Assembly: GCA_014885115.2 (NCBI GenBank) | Contig: WKLE02000989.1 | Span: forward strand, 9,564 to 65,235 | DNA from: Asterionellopsis glacialis | Lineage: Eukaryota; Bacillariophyta; Plagiogrammaphyceae; Rhaphoneidales; Asterionellopsidaceae | Length of the DNA stretch: 55,672 bases | Reading direction: 5' to 3' | In this document: piece by piece, positions 11,252 through 21,333 of the stretch | Layout: each line of letters begins with the position of its first letter | How positions within the stretch are numbered: position 1 is the stretch's first letter | Made by a program: the position numbers and the translations under genes | The notes under the pieces: model-generated | What the model was told of the DNA's origin: nothing | The model's database searches: none | Seen by the model: the letters and a program-made list of their open reading frames with translations, nothing else

Positions 11252-12220
11252 ATGTTTGTCCTTACAACAGTTGTTGATACCGTGCGTATCCCACCACCAT
11301 TATTGGCACAACCAACATTGGTGAGTGTTCATAGTGAGATGGATAAAAAGTATCCTAATCGGGTCATTATGGATGTTGGATTGGCTATTTGTCGATATGG
11401 TGATGCGTTAGAAGTTGGTGCAGGTGTTTGTGTTGCCGGTGATGGTGGTGCACATCATGAAGTAGTTGTACGATTAGTTGTGTTTCGTCCCTTTGTAGAA
11501 GAAGTATGTGTCGGAACTATAGTGAAAAGTACAGAAGAAGGAATTCGTGTTAGCTTGGGTTTCTTTGACGATATCTTTATACCTGCCTACTGGATGCTTT
11601 CACCTAGTCATTATGAAAAGGAATCAGGGTTGTGGATATGGACACCTGATTACGGTGATGATGATGACGACGAAGATGGTGAAGACGAAGGCGGAGATAA
11701 TAAGAAGGGAGAAGAAGAAAACGGCGAGACACCTGTGGTAAAAATGGAAGAAAATTCAAATGCAGATCAAAATAATACTGCTTCGGATGGTGGTGATGAT
11801 CAGGAGGAAGGTGGTGCTGAAAATGAAAATCGATTTGAAATGGAAATTGGTTCTGAAATAAGATTCAAGGTCAAATCGATTAACTTTACACAAGTTACCA
11901 ACACAGCCAAGGGTTTACAGGCTACAACTACTACAACATCGCATTCGAAATCGTATCCATCACTCTCTGCAACCACTAGCGAGAAAAGAAAACCATCCGT
12001 AGGCAGTGAAGCAGAAACACCAGAAAGACCGGTACGGAAACGTAGTTCATCAGTTGATCTTAGTGACTCCAGTAAGATACCTGCCAGTATGCACATTGTT
12101 GCATCGATATGTGAAGATGGACTTGGTTTGACTAGTTGGTGGGTAAATCCACCAGAAGAGGACGAAGACGAGGAGGGTGAAGAAGGAGAGGAAGTTGTAG
12201 AAGAAGACCAAGATCAATAA
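11252..12220 (+). CDS. RPC8: DNA-directed RNA polymerase III subunit RPC8 (Rpc25/POLR3H)
   Basis: The ATG at 11252 gives the family's typical start MFVLTTVVDTVRIPP. In-frame codons upstream (from 11186) are AT-rich leader, not coding. 322 residues. The N-terminal Rpb7-type domain (~1-75) includes the NRVIMDVGLAICRYGD segment. It is followed by the OB-fold Rbc25 domain with HHEVVVRLVVFRPFVEEV, GIRVSLGFFDDIFIPAYWM and the C-terminal GLGLTSWW motif. RPC8 pairs with RPC9 to form the Pol III stalk, which acts in initiation of tRNA and 5S rRNA transcription. Other RPC8 proteins are about 200-210 residues; the excess here is acidic insertions (Asp/Glu/Gly-rich ~145-205), a Ser/Thr-rich loop (~230-280) and an acidic tail (~305-322). 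It converges with the gene at 12509..13336. The identification is very secure. Confidence 0.95.
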   Translation: MFVLTTVVDTVRIPPPLLAQPTLVSVHSEMDKKYPNRVIMDVGLAICRYGDALEVGAGVCVAGDGGAHHEVVVRLVVFRPFVEEVCVGTIVKSTEEGIRVSLGFFDDIFIPAYWMLSPSHYEKESGLWIWTPDYGDDDDDEDGEDEGGDNKKGEEENGETPVVKMEENSNADQNNTASDGGDDQEEGGAENENRFEMEIGSEIRFKVKSINFTQVTNTAKGLQATTTTTSHSKSYPSLSATTSEKRKPSVGSEAETPERPVRKRSSSVDLSDSSKIPASMHIVASICEDGLGLTSWWVNPPEEDEDEEGEEGEEVVEEDQDQ

Positions 12221-12508
12221 CATACGAAGTGGTTGTCCTTGAATTTTCAAAAAAAATAGGATTGTAAATTAAGGAGCTATCCTCTACAACGATATTCGTT
12301 TTTTCGTGTATTGTATTGTATCTAATTATTTTTTACTAGCTGCTCTAAAAATGGACAATACAATCTACATCTAAGTTTTCTCTTGTCTTTCGAAGATAGG
12401 ATCGATAGTTATTGCAGAGATGCTTCCAATCTCCGGTGACAATGTTCGCCTTTGGTTTTGGTCTATGATGTGAGAGCTATCCCTCTCTACACATCATTCT
12501 ATTTCCGA

Positions 12509-13336
12509 CTATGAAAACCATGAACCATTGTAGTATTCACCACACACACACCCTTCTTTCACTTTACATGTATTGCAAAGAACCCTCCCACAATTGCCGC
12601 ATTTATTTATTTTACATCGTCGTTTTGGACCATAACAAAAGCTTTGTGATCCACATTTACAGCATTCTTGTGAACGGATATGTTCCGGGCATAATGATCC
12701 ACATCCATTACGACATTCATCAAAGGAAAACCATCCAACTTCTCTTAACTTGTTGTCTTCGCAATTGTTGCAAATAAAGTTCGTCACCTCACCACAATTC
12801 GAGCACTTGCAACTATCCTTGACACACCGTGTTAGGCATGAAGAACATAATTGAGTCTTTCCACAATCAATACATATGGCAGCTAACACTGGTTTGGGCA
12901 TAAAGCAAAGAGAACAGGGTTGTTGTGAAGTTGGTTCAGCAGCATCCAAAATGCATTTCCGAGTGGCTTCATAATCTTTTTTGGCAGAAGAAATGAGAGA
13001 ATTTTTTTTGGCTTCCAATTGGTTCAACAGACGTTGTTTCTCGGCTTCAATGTGTGCTATTAATTCCTTTTTCTCGTCTTTGATGTCTTGATGGATAGCA
13101 CTCACTTGTTCTGTATATATCTTCTCAGCATCTTGTAATGTCTTGATAATTTCTTTTGCTGGGGCTGATGGATGTGCCAATTCAGGCGTATGTTTTTCCA
13201 TCAAATTCGGACCGTTCGTATTTAAATTGCTTCTGGCACTTGCATTGTATGGTGCTCCAGGTATCTCTTCTGGATCGATACCCCCAAATAGATGTGATGG
13301 AATATTAGAATCACTTTTACGAGAGGGTGATGCCAT
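12509..13336 (-). CDS. Coiled-coil protein with Cys-rich multi-zinc domain
   Basis: 275 residues in one exon, ATG at 13336. Residues 1-60 are polar and disordered, and ~60-130 form a Lys/Glu-rich coiled coil (AEKIYTEQVSAIHQDIKDEK...). From ~140 to the end there are more than 25 cysteines in CxxC pairs (CSLC, CIDC, CSSC, CSNC, CNNC, CCKC, CGNC, CNTC, CVCG), often as 'C.dCG...LC..C' units as in B-box or RING-like zinc folds. I do not recognise a named family. A zinc-stabilised protein-interaction module is a reasonable inference, and an E3 ligase or TRIM-like role is possible but unproven. No membrane segment or targeting signal is visible. Convergent with RPC8 (288-base gap). Confidence 0.6.
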   Translation of the reverse strand: MASPSRKSDSNIPSHLFGGIDPEEIPGAPYNASARSNLNTNGPNLMEKHTPELAHPSAPAKEIIKTLQDAEKIYTEQVSAIHQDIKDEKKELIAHIEAEKQRLLNQLEAKKNSLISSAKKDYEATRKCILDAAEPTSQQPCSLCFMPKPVLAAICIDCGKTQLCSSCLTRCVKDSCKCSNCGEVTNFICNNCEDNKLREVGWFSFDECRNGCGSLCPEHIRSQECCKCGSQSFCYGPKRRCKINKCGNCGRVLCNTCKVKEGCVCGEYYNGSWFS

Positions 13337-13918
13337 TCCTGATAATCAATAACGGTTGGGATTTTTTGACCAACAAATGAAACAAGATACCACTACAATA
13401 TCTTATCTCTGCGCAGAAGAAACAACTCGGGACCAAAGTGCGAGAAAGTTTCGACAGCCCAGAAGCAGATTCGCACCCTTCCTCTTACCGTGCCATATCA
13501 AAGCAAGAATAGTCAAGGACCCGGGGTGAGTGAGTTAGGTGTCAGTCAACATGCAAAAAGTACACAACCCATGAACTGCAACTAGCATCTTTACGAATGA
13601 CTCCACCCTCTATCTCGGGTACTGTGTATAACTTTAGTACTTGTACCTATACGTATGGTTAAATACAAAGCCCTCTTAGAAGGATACTGTGTATGAAAAC
13701 TATATATTTTTTATATTACAGTTTTTCAAGAACCTTTCTCATTGGGTTACATAATGTCTAGCCAAAATACCATCTATGACGTAGGAATTTTAGACATAAA
13801 TGAGTTAGATAATCACACAAGAACTGTATTGATAAAAAAATACATATTGATCTAATTATTTATTGTAGCCATTATGCAGCTGCAATCTTTTGATCGTGAC
13901 TGAGAGAGAGGGTTGTTC
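13337..13918. other. Upstream region of the zinc-protein gene
   Basis: No gene supported. The first ~300 bases are CpG-containing promoter-like sequence; from about 13670 onward the sequence becomes AT-rich up to the edge of the inverted-repeat element at 13919. Confidence 0.4.
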
Positions 13919-14708
13919 AGGCCGATCCTTATCGCGTGACAAAAACGAAAACAAAACTGAGCCCACCGGTCAGTTTCGTTTTTGTCGTTCAAAATACCGT
14001 CCTTATCGCGATACAAAAACAAAAATTAATTGGTTATTAGCCTAATTTCAGTTTTGTATTACAAAACTGAACCCTGTAAAACGACAAAACCGAAGCTCAG
14101 TTTTGTACTCGGGCAAGGTCGTGACAAAACTGACCATACGGACACTGCAACACTCTTGCGTAAATCCCTATCCCTATCTTGACTAAACACGCATAGGCCT
14201 ACTGTGTACCGGTAACTCTTGAGAGACGACATGATGACAAAAATGACACCAACAACAACTACAATCAAATTAAGAACCGTAAGAACAAGACAAACAAAAA
14301 TCAAGCAAGGCACCAATAAACCTTTCATTTTGATGCTTGATAATCATGTTGTTGGAAAGAATTGGAAGATTGTTGTTTCTCATTTTTTAACTCCATGAAG
14401 TATAAATTGATCGTGTCTATTGTCATGGTCAGTAGACAGGTGTATCAAGTCCAAAATTATGGAAGGTTGTTGTTGTTGTCATACACAGAGTAACTGGTAC
14501 CTTACCAATACATTAGGACTAACAATAATAACATTTTTCAATTAAGTAATCTGATTGGTTCAAGACGTTTTCCATCCCTCGTTTTTTGTTTTTGTTTCAC
14601 GATAAGGATGAAATTTTTGGCTCAAGTGCAAAACCTGATTTGGTCTGTCATTCCATCAAAACATGTTCAGTTTTGTTTTCGTTTTTGTCACGCAATAAGG
14701 ATCGGCCT
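13919..14708. mobile_element. Non-autonomous DNA transposon (MITE-like) with 42-base terminal inverted repeats
   Basis: The left end 13919..13960 begins AGGCCGATCCTTATCGCGTG. The right end 14667..14708 is its reverse complement with one mismatch. If the element is trimmed to GGCC...GGCC (13920..14707), both flanks read TCA (13917..13919 and 14708..14710), a possible 3-base target duplication. Inside each end is a second, shorter inverted pair (TCCTTATCG...ACAAAAACAAAAA near 14000 and its complement near 14582-14610). The word CAAAACTGA or its complement recurs near 13952, 14062, 14096 and 14118, like subterminal transposase-binding sites. An 89-codon frame inside has no transposase features. 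The superfamily cannot be assigned from the sequence alone. Confidence 0.75.
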
Positions 14709-15147
14709 CACTGCATTCCCATTTTCTGCATTCTTTTCACATTCCACCACTTTTGTTCAATATGATTGGTTGGTCCTGTACTCCACCCATTTAACAGTAG
14801 TAACTAACCTTTTTTTCTTGCAGAGCTCCAAACCTCTCCCCTGGTTGTTGGATCATCCTTTTCCCCCCTTTTTCAAGATATTTCTCAGATCTTTCAAATC
14901 TATGTTCTTTATACATTAACTTATGACTACTCATTCATTTCATTTCCTATTGTTATATTTGTTTGTACTACAATGTACAGGCATCTAATTTCACTTAGTG
15001 ATTTGTCCAATTGTTTTGGTGTGCATGCTGTTTCCTTCTGTTTTTTTTTGTTCCTTTTGCCAAATATCAAGGTGAGCCATGACAATGTATTCTCTCTTTT
15101 GGATATCATTTTTGTTTATGCTCTTTCTAACATTTGTCTAGAATTGC
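14709..15147. other. AT-rich sequence, no gene seen
   Basis: CpG-poor, T-rich sequence between the inverted-repeat element and the transposase relic. Short frames lack domains; part of it may belong to the decayed element that follows. Confidence 0.35.
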
Positions 15148-16035
15148 TTGTATACAAATATGTTGCCTTCCTTTCTTGAGAAATACTCCATCCACTCTCC
15201 TCAATACTCATTTGACTTGGATCATATATCATATCCTTCTTTTTATCATAACTATTGCCAACTGATAGATAATCAAGTAAATTCCCAAGAAGAAGTTCAC
15301 AAGCTTACTTACAAGCAAAATTGGGTAACTGATACCCCCCTAGAGGAAATAAAGACAAATTTTCCTAAAAGAGATTTTTTTCAGTTCAATAATCTCAATT
15401 GGCTATATTGCTCAATTCAATTGGTTGGCCTTGAACATAGCGGTGTCCATGGATGTAAAGCTATTGTTTGTGAAGAATCCAAGGAGATGTACTCTTGGAT
15501 TTTACAAACAATGGCAAATATTGAGCCTAGGTTTGATCTTAAAGGTATTTGCTATATTTTTGCTGATCAACTTATTACTAACTCACACCTTCAAAGTTTA
15601 GATATCATGGATACATGCACACTCTGTTGTGATTATATTATCATGTCTATGAGAATGTTTGGCAATCAAAGTTCTCTGCAAGTTTATGGCAAAGAATTTC
15701 AAACCATATGAAGGAATTCGAATACGATGCTGATGAAGCCTTACGTATTGTTGTATCTAACTTTGATGAAAGAGATTACAGTATATTCTGATGATTAAGA
15801 GTAAACCTAAATATTATGCTGGATATTTTCTTTGTGAACAAGGTTACTCAATGGGTATAAAAGGTAGTTATCATGCTAAACAAAATCACTCTGGTGTTTG
15901 TTGTATCATATATGGGTGGGGGTGATAAATTTGGATATTGCTGAACAAATAACTAATTTGACAAAAACGGCAGCAAAACAAGTTGAGAACTACTCAAAGC
16001 ACAGTAAAGATCGTGTGAAGTATAAATTGAATAAG
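15148..16035 (+). pseudogene. Decayed MULE-type transposase fragment
   Basis: A 187-codon frame without an ATG start (it opens with TTG) runs to a stop at 15709..15711. It contains a DDE-like core resembling MULE/FAR1 transposases: 'GLEHSGVHGCKAIV', 'ESKEMYSWIL', then 'YIFADQLITNSHLQSL' and 'CTLCCDYIIM', in the order and spacing of the family's '..D..L..AI...C.wH' segment. After frameshifts and stops the homology continues near 15805-15930: KYYAGYFLCEQGYSMGIKG followed by HAKQNHSGV, matching the 'G...AE.NHSS' segment of these transposases. No single frame can encode the whole protein, so it is inactive. Similarity is judged by motif reading only. Confidence 0.55.
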
Positions 16036-16675
16036 TCCTCAGCCAATCACATCCACCTCAAAAGCCGATATACCGGCTTTTCGTCCCCCAAAAATTTCGG
16101 TAGTCAAAGGGTTAATCAACTACCTTGTACCTTGTAACAGGATAATTGCAACGGAAATTTTTAATTCATGTGTATCCAAGACATTTTTGGATTTTGGCGA
16201 TGCTTCTTTTTATATATATTATTTATATATATTACAAAATATATCAACTTTTTCCAATGCAGTAGTTTGTGAGTCAGTTTATCCGAAAAATGTCTGTCCA
16301 TACGTACTATGCTCTTTTTCTGCCAGAAAAATCTCGATGCACTCAAGTGGACGGTTGTCTGTGTTTGGGTTGACATCCATTCATTTTTTCTTTGACTACT
16401 TCGTAGGATGTGAATTGCAACACACAAAACTCACAACAAAACACACACACACTATAATAATATTATATCTTTTTGTTCTTTCCTCTCGAATGGGAGGTAG
16501 AAAAGGAGGTGGTGGGTGGTCTTGCAGAAAAAAAAGTCCTTTTGTATAAGACAACCTTTAGATACATACAGTAAATGCACAAGGAAATTGTATCTTTGTC
16601 ATCTATATGGAAATATAAAAAACAAACTTTGGACTGTCCTTACTTATATTTGTGATAATAATCTTCATTGGTTTT
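16036..16675. other. Intergenic, no supported gene
   Basis: AT-rich spacer between the transposase relic and the RRM gene. It contains a short CA-type microsatellite near 16440-16453 and a TATATA tract near 16210-16235. The right end abuts an assembly gap. Confidence 0.4.
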
Positions 16676-16727
16676 NNNNNNNNNNNNNNNNNNNNNNNNN
16701 NNNNNNNNNNNNNNNNNNNNNNNNNNN
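16676..16727. other. Assembly gap (52 N)
   Basis: A run of 52 undetermined bases ends nine bases before the ATG of the RRM gene. The true length is unknown, so the 5' untranslated region of that gene is not visible and an upstream in-frame start cannot be excluded. Confidence 1.
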
Positions 16728-16736
16728 CATTCTACC

Positions 16737-17807
16737 ATGGGATCCTCTTCAAAAACATCTAGAAAGCGAAAAGTAACCGACGACGTTGATGAAAAGGACA
16801 ATAACAAAATTGATAATGATGATTATGATAATGTCAAAGAACAACCAAAGGAAATCGAAGAAAATGATAATGACGCTTCAGATGATGATGATGATGATGA
16901 TGAGCTTTTAACGGCTGCTGCACAATGGGCCCAACATACGACAGGTGACAAAGAAGCACCCACTTCTTCATGGTCGAAATCCAAATTTGAAATATCTAAA
17001 AAGAAGAATAAGGAAACAACAATAGCCTTGGTGAAATCTAACAATAACAAGAACAGCAGCAACAAGAAATGGTCACTTCATATTACACAATTGTCGTATG
17101 ATGCTACAGATTATGATATACGAACATTATTTGTAGAACACGGGTGTATGGTCACATCTGTACGATTGGTGTATGATACACATGGTGGAGGTATAACACA
17201 AAAAACATTTCGTGGTGTTGCCTTTGTGGATGTAGCAAATGAAGATTCCTATAACAAGGCATTGGCATTACACAAAACAAGATTATTAAAGCGTCGTATC
17301 AATGTCCGTCCAACACGTACCAAAACAGAATTAGCAAACATTGTAGAACGTACGAAAGAACTTGTTGCCGAAAAAATTCGTCAAAGTACGGAAAAGGTGC
17401 AACCCAAACAGAAGGATGGTGGTGATGACAACACAAAGGATGAAAGTCAAACAAAAGAAAGCAAGGATGATAAAAAGAAAAAGAAGAAAAAGGATAAGAA
17501 AAAGAAAGAGGGTGGAAAAGACAATAACTCTGAAAAAAAGAATGCATCAAGTGATAGTGTAGAGAAGGTGGGAAAAGACAAGACGGAAAAGAATAAAATC
17601 AAAGCGGATATGTCATCGACAGATAAGTCATTGTCACGTGACAAAAAGAATCAAAAAAATACAGGGAAGAAAATACAAGAAACAACAAACGTGAAATCGA
17701 TGTCTCCTCCATCCCAAAATAAAGAAAAGAAACAGCAGAAATTAAGTAAAAAAGAACGTAATCGAAGAGCTGCTATTATTATGAGTAAACGTCGACGAAC
17801 AAATTAA
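16737..17807 (+). CDS. RRM-domain protein with acidic N-terminus and Lys-rich tail (probably nucleolar)
   Basis: The ATG at 16737 gives 356 residues. Residues 1-65 are acidic (a run of Asp, then DELLTAAAQWA). One RRM spans ~109-196, with RNP2-like LHITQLSY and RNP1-like FRGVAFVDV, ending in RRINVRPTRTK. The C-terminal ~150 residues are an extended Lys/Asp/Ser tail with (K)nDK repeats, ending in KKERNRRAAIIMSKRRRTN. Single-RRM proteins with basic tails of this kind are commonly nucleolar and act in ribosome assembly (yeast Nop6 is one example), but orthology is not shown. The start lies immediately after an assembly gap, so the N-terminus should be treated with care. Confidence 0.75.
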   Translation: MGSSSKTSRKRKVTDDVDEKDNNKIDNDDYDNVKEQPKEIEENDNDASDDDDDDDELLTAAAQWAQHTTGDKEAPTSSWSKSKFEISKKKNKETTIALVKSNNNKNSSNKKWSLHITQLSYDATDYDIRTLFVEHGCMVTSVRLVYDTHGGGITQKTFRGVAFVDVANEDSYNKALALHKTRLLKRRINVRPTRTKTELANIVERTKELVAEKIRQSTEKVQPKQKDGGDDNTKDESQTKESKDDKKKKKKKDKKKKEGGKDNNSEKKNASSDSVEKVGKDKTEKNKIKADMSSTDKSLSRDKKNQKNTGKKIQETTNVKSMSPPSQNKEKKQQKLSKKERNRRAAIIMSKRRRTN

Positions 17808-18401
17808 AAAAAAAAAAAAAACTTGGATCATTCATTGATTTGTCTGTACAGTAATTATTATAATAATATAGAAGAAGAAAAAACAGATTTTCAACATGAT
17901 TTTTTTCGTCCACCTCTTTTTTCCCTTTTCTTGTGCTTTGTTTAGTGTACTCGGGTTAGGGTTAGTTCAAAGGGTTTCGCGAGCCAAGATTGCGAAAAAG
18001 ACCCCCAAGAAAGAAGAAACTCCCGCTGACAAGTGAAATCCTGTACTTGTGGGATTGCAGGGATCCGCTTCAATCATTATATTTATATGCAGGGTCACCC
18101 ACCCAGCCAACAAGACACAGGTTTGTGCTGCTTCTTCCCATAAGATTTGCTCTTGTTTGCGATACAGAAGCGGTCATTTGAATTGTCTTGGTTCCGTACC
18201 GTTACCTCTCTAGTCTCTTATTTACTCGTATTCATTCAGACCACACTACTACTGCACGGAGAGACCAACTCTCTCGCTCTCTCAAAAAGATAACTAAGAA
18301 TAATTCATTCCATCTCTCCGTCAAAAACAGAATCTCTTGACAAGTCTAGTTAGTTACAGGTAAATACTTGGTCAGTCTACCGTACAGTACACAACGTCAA
18401 A
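17808..18401. other. Intergenic region upstream of the DHHC gene
   Basis: Starts with an A18-like tract right after the RRM stop codon. No gene is supported. The part from ~17930 on contains CpG, TAGTCTCT/TCTAGT words and GTACCGTTACC near 18195, like other upstream regions in this window. Confidence 0.4.
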
Positions 18402-19445
18402 ATGAGCAATACTGAAAGTCCCGTCACTCAAAGACGCACAGTAGCTGCGCTTACGGCTGAAAAAATGGATTCCATTGGACGATTTGATAAAGATCACCAA
18501 GAAAAAGATATGTCGAATGAAGAAATTGTATTTACGAGTGGTAATAATGCAACTACGAATAGCAGTACCGTGGACAAGAAAAAGACAACCCCTCCTCCGT
18601 CGGAGAATGGTCAAGAAGTATCACAACTAGGAACAAACGAAAAAGAGGTACAACCATCAGATGTAGACAAGAATGACGCCAATGACAAAGAAGATGAGAA
18701 GAATGATAATAGTAACAACAAGGGAGCAACGATTCCTTCTGAATCTAGAATGGAGATGATGGAAATTGATCAAGATCAAGATGAAGATCTTGATGCAGAT
18801 ATGGAACGATTAGGTCTACTTGGCGGCGGTGATGATGATGATGATGACGACGACAGTGATGAAGAAACAGGTGGTAGTGCTCTCCGACAACGACGAAAAA
18901 AACAAAAACAACACAACTGTTGTCGTCCATACAAAGTTGGGAATACGTCTATTGTATGCCCCATGATACATCGACATACAGGTTTTGGTGTAGTAGGTGT
19001 CCATTGGTTTGGTCCAATCTTTACAATGGCACTGTTTTTATTAGCATCACATCATTTGATTGTCAAGGCCCATCAAGATATTGGACCGATCACGTATTGG
19101 ATATGTATCCTATGGAGTATATTTACATGTGGTGCCTTACTCTTGGTTTCCTTGTCCGATCCTGGTATCGTAATGAGTACTACGAAGCTACCCACAAATA
19201 CGGCAGAATCATCAAGATGGAGATGGTGTGATTTTTGTCAACAATATCAACCACCTACAGGTGCACATTGTCCGGATTGTAATGTTTGTATTGAAGGGTA
19301 TGACCATCATTGTGTATGGATGGGAACATGTATTGGGAAGGGAAATTTTAAAGCTTTTACATTCTTCAATATATCATGGCTACTTTATTTGATTTATGCC
19401 ATTCTTTGGATCACCATTATTGGACCAGCTGTAACTCACTCATAA
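18402..19445 (+). CDS. DHHC protein S-acyltransferase (palmitoyltransferase)
   Basis: 347 residues. The first ~175 are disordered and acidic (an Asp run near 145). TM1 is about 200-221 (WFGPIFTMALFLLASHHLIV) and TM2 about 230-252. The cysteine-rich domain ~266-313 reads WRWCDFCQQYQPPTGAHC, CPDCNVCIEGYDHHC and MGTCIGKGN, with catalytic D301-H302-H303-C304. TM3 is about 320-342, and the protein ends a few residues later. These enzymes transfer palmitate to cysteines of membrane proteins at Golgi, ER or plasma membrane. Most family members have a fourth membrane helix and a cytosolic tail; here the frame stops just after TM3. A GTAACTCAC near 19433 could be a splice donor, so a downstream exon may exist. 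The stop lies about 200 bases before the CpG-free region begins. Confidence 0.85.
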   Translation: MSNTESPVTQRRTVAALTAEKMDSIGRFDKDHQEKDMSNEEIVFTSGNNATTNSSTVDKKKTTPPPSENGQEVSQLGTNEKEVQPSDVDKNDANDKEDEKNDNSNNKGATIPSESRMEMMEIDQDQDEDLDADMERLGLLGGGDDDDDDDDSDEETGGSALRQRRKKQKQHNCCRPYKVGNTSIVCPMIHRHTGFGVVGVHWFGPIFTMALFLLASHHLIVKAHQDIGPITYWICILWSIFTCGALLLVSLSDPGIVMSTTKLPTNTAESSRWRWCDFCQQYQPPTGAHCPDCNVCIEGYDHHCVWMGTCIGKGNFKAFTFFNISWLLYLIYAILWITIIGPAVTHS

Positions 19446-20954
19446 GAGACGACATGATAATGTGATGGATCCGTGAGTAAAAGTATTAAATATATTCTTT
19501 CTCTTCGTGGTACAAATGGAGTGATAGCATGATCACACACTCACAGTTATCATAGCTTGAAACTACAAACCTTGGTTTTTGACATTCTTAAAATCTAATA
19601 ATTAGAGTTAACCAAGATTTTACTTTAGTGCGAGAAAATCGTAATGATATACCATTTTTTCTTCTTAATGCAACAATGCTTGTACTACAACAAGGCAAGG
19701 CCATTTTTTAGATTGTAATGAATTTATGGTCATGGTGATCATTTTTTTTCATGGTGTAGATAGAAAAAATTGATACTACCTTCTTCTACCTTCTTGTTGC
19801 TATTTTATTATTGTCATTTTCAGGTACACCACATTGTCATTGTATATTTTCTACAGCACCATTGCATGGCAATTCTTCCTTTTTTTTTTCTCTAAAGAAT
19901 GATGCTGTTGTGATACTTCTTCACCTCAGGACCAGGTGTTCTTTGTTTGTGTGCTGTTTGATTGTCATTTCCATTTGTATTTTTTTTGTGACTAACAAGC
20001 TCTGCACATTTGTTACAATTGCCTAATAATAAGGATGACTACTGCTACTACTACTAGTGGTACTTCCATCAAGGGCATTCCAACATTCTTTTGTCAGCAC
20101 TCTCTGTCATGATTGTCTAGTAGGAATACATTTAATATCATTATGAGAAAGGACCAGTACATTGCTTAAAAAGAAGTATCATATATACCAAAAGTAAAAG
20201 ACTTTTATGCCTGAGGCCATTCCTGCTAGCCATGATACAAAAGATGAAATTAGAAAAAATGATAATTCACTGATCAAAATTTAATAGTAGAAAGTCCAAT
20301 TTTCTTACTACTCATTTCAAAACAAAAATGTAAATGCTGATTTTGTATTGGTGTGTGTAAGCTAATACAAAAAATATTACAGTCTGAGGATTTGTTACAA
20401 CAAATTAGAACTTGTCATTGTTTGAGTTGGAGGTGAGGGCAGTTGTGCAACTGCCCCTTCTATTTTGTCCTGGTTAGCAGAGATGTACTCATAACACAAC
20501 CATCACACCACCAGTATACTGTATAAAATAACATAGACACTACTATGTAGCTTCTATTCTCTATCTCACTTTTCTAGACAAAAGTGTATTCTTATCAGGA
20601 TATGTTTGTGAACAAAGGTATTGGCATTAACTTCTTTATACTACATGCTCAAAAAGAAATCTCCAACTCTCTGAGCAGAGCTTGGGTTCTGCCACACCAG
20701 CAGTAGTACCAGATTGCGATGGTGATAGTAGTACTATTAATAGTGATACCAAGAAATCACACCTCCTGAAAGAATTCAGTGATTCAAAAGTAAAAGTCCT
20801 TTTTCTAATTATATTGATTCAGGAAATTATATCAGCAACTAGAACCTAGAGACAAACAATCTGGTATCTTCTTGTGTAGGTACTGAAAAATCCTCCCTTT
20901 GATAATATCTGAACACAATTAGACAGCATTGTTTCTGTATGCCTGCTGATCAAA

Positions 20955-21265
20955 TTTCAAATTTATTACAGTTGGTGAGAAACTCTGGTATGATGTTTAC
21001 AGAGATTTAGAGAAAGATGGAAACTGATTTTATAGGAACCCACAATTGTCTCCAGTTAGTTGAGTTCCTGGTATTTGGTGCTACAAGATACCTTGGTCTT
21101 GGACTTACATTTGATGACTTACTAGAAGAGAACATATGAAGCAATGAATATAATTATATTAGCCTCTAGTGGATGAAGTCAAGGAAATGCAATTCATTCA
21201 TAGTACTGATGAAAGGATTTTTAAATGATTTTGTAATATTTGTGAATGCCTTGCCATACAAGGAC
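20955..21265 (+). pseudogene. Harbinger/PIF-like transposase relic
   Basis: Conceptual translation across stops gives GEKLWYDVYRDLEKDGN, then from ~21062 FLVFGATRYLGLGLTFDDL followed by LEEN and, after a stop, SNE. This order resembles the N-terminal part of Harbinger-type transposases of stramenopiles ('..aLRyLG.G.tfDDleE.....s.e..r.Ff..F'); a degenerate ERIFK..CNI follows near 21212. Several stops and frameshifts interrupt it and no intact catalytic region is seen. The assignment rests on a short motif. Confidence 0.35.
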
Positions 21266-21290
21266 TTTGAAGAGAGATTGGTTATAGAAA

Positions 21291-21333
21291 AATTTGATAC
21301 TTTAAGAATTCCAAATTCTTAAAGTATCAAATT
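21291..21333. repeat. Perfect 20-base inverted repeat with 3-base loop
   Basis: The arm AATTTGATACTTTAAGAATT (21291..21310) is followed by CCA and then its exact reverse complement at 21314..21333. The flanking bases do not pair. A 43-base perfect hairpin in otherwise decayed sequence suggests a recent or maintained foldback. Confidence 0.85.

Noticed and set aside
14059..14328. 89-codon hydrophobic frame inside the inverted-repeat element
   Set aside because: Composition follows the repeated CAAAACTGA words in antisense; no recognisable domain.
19811..20026. 71-codon Phe/Leu/Ser-rich frame after the DHHC gene
   Set aside because: Lies in CpG-free desert sequence with T-rich composition; no sign of coding.
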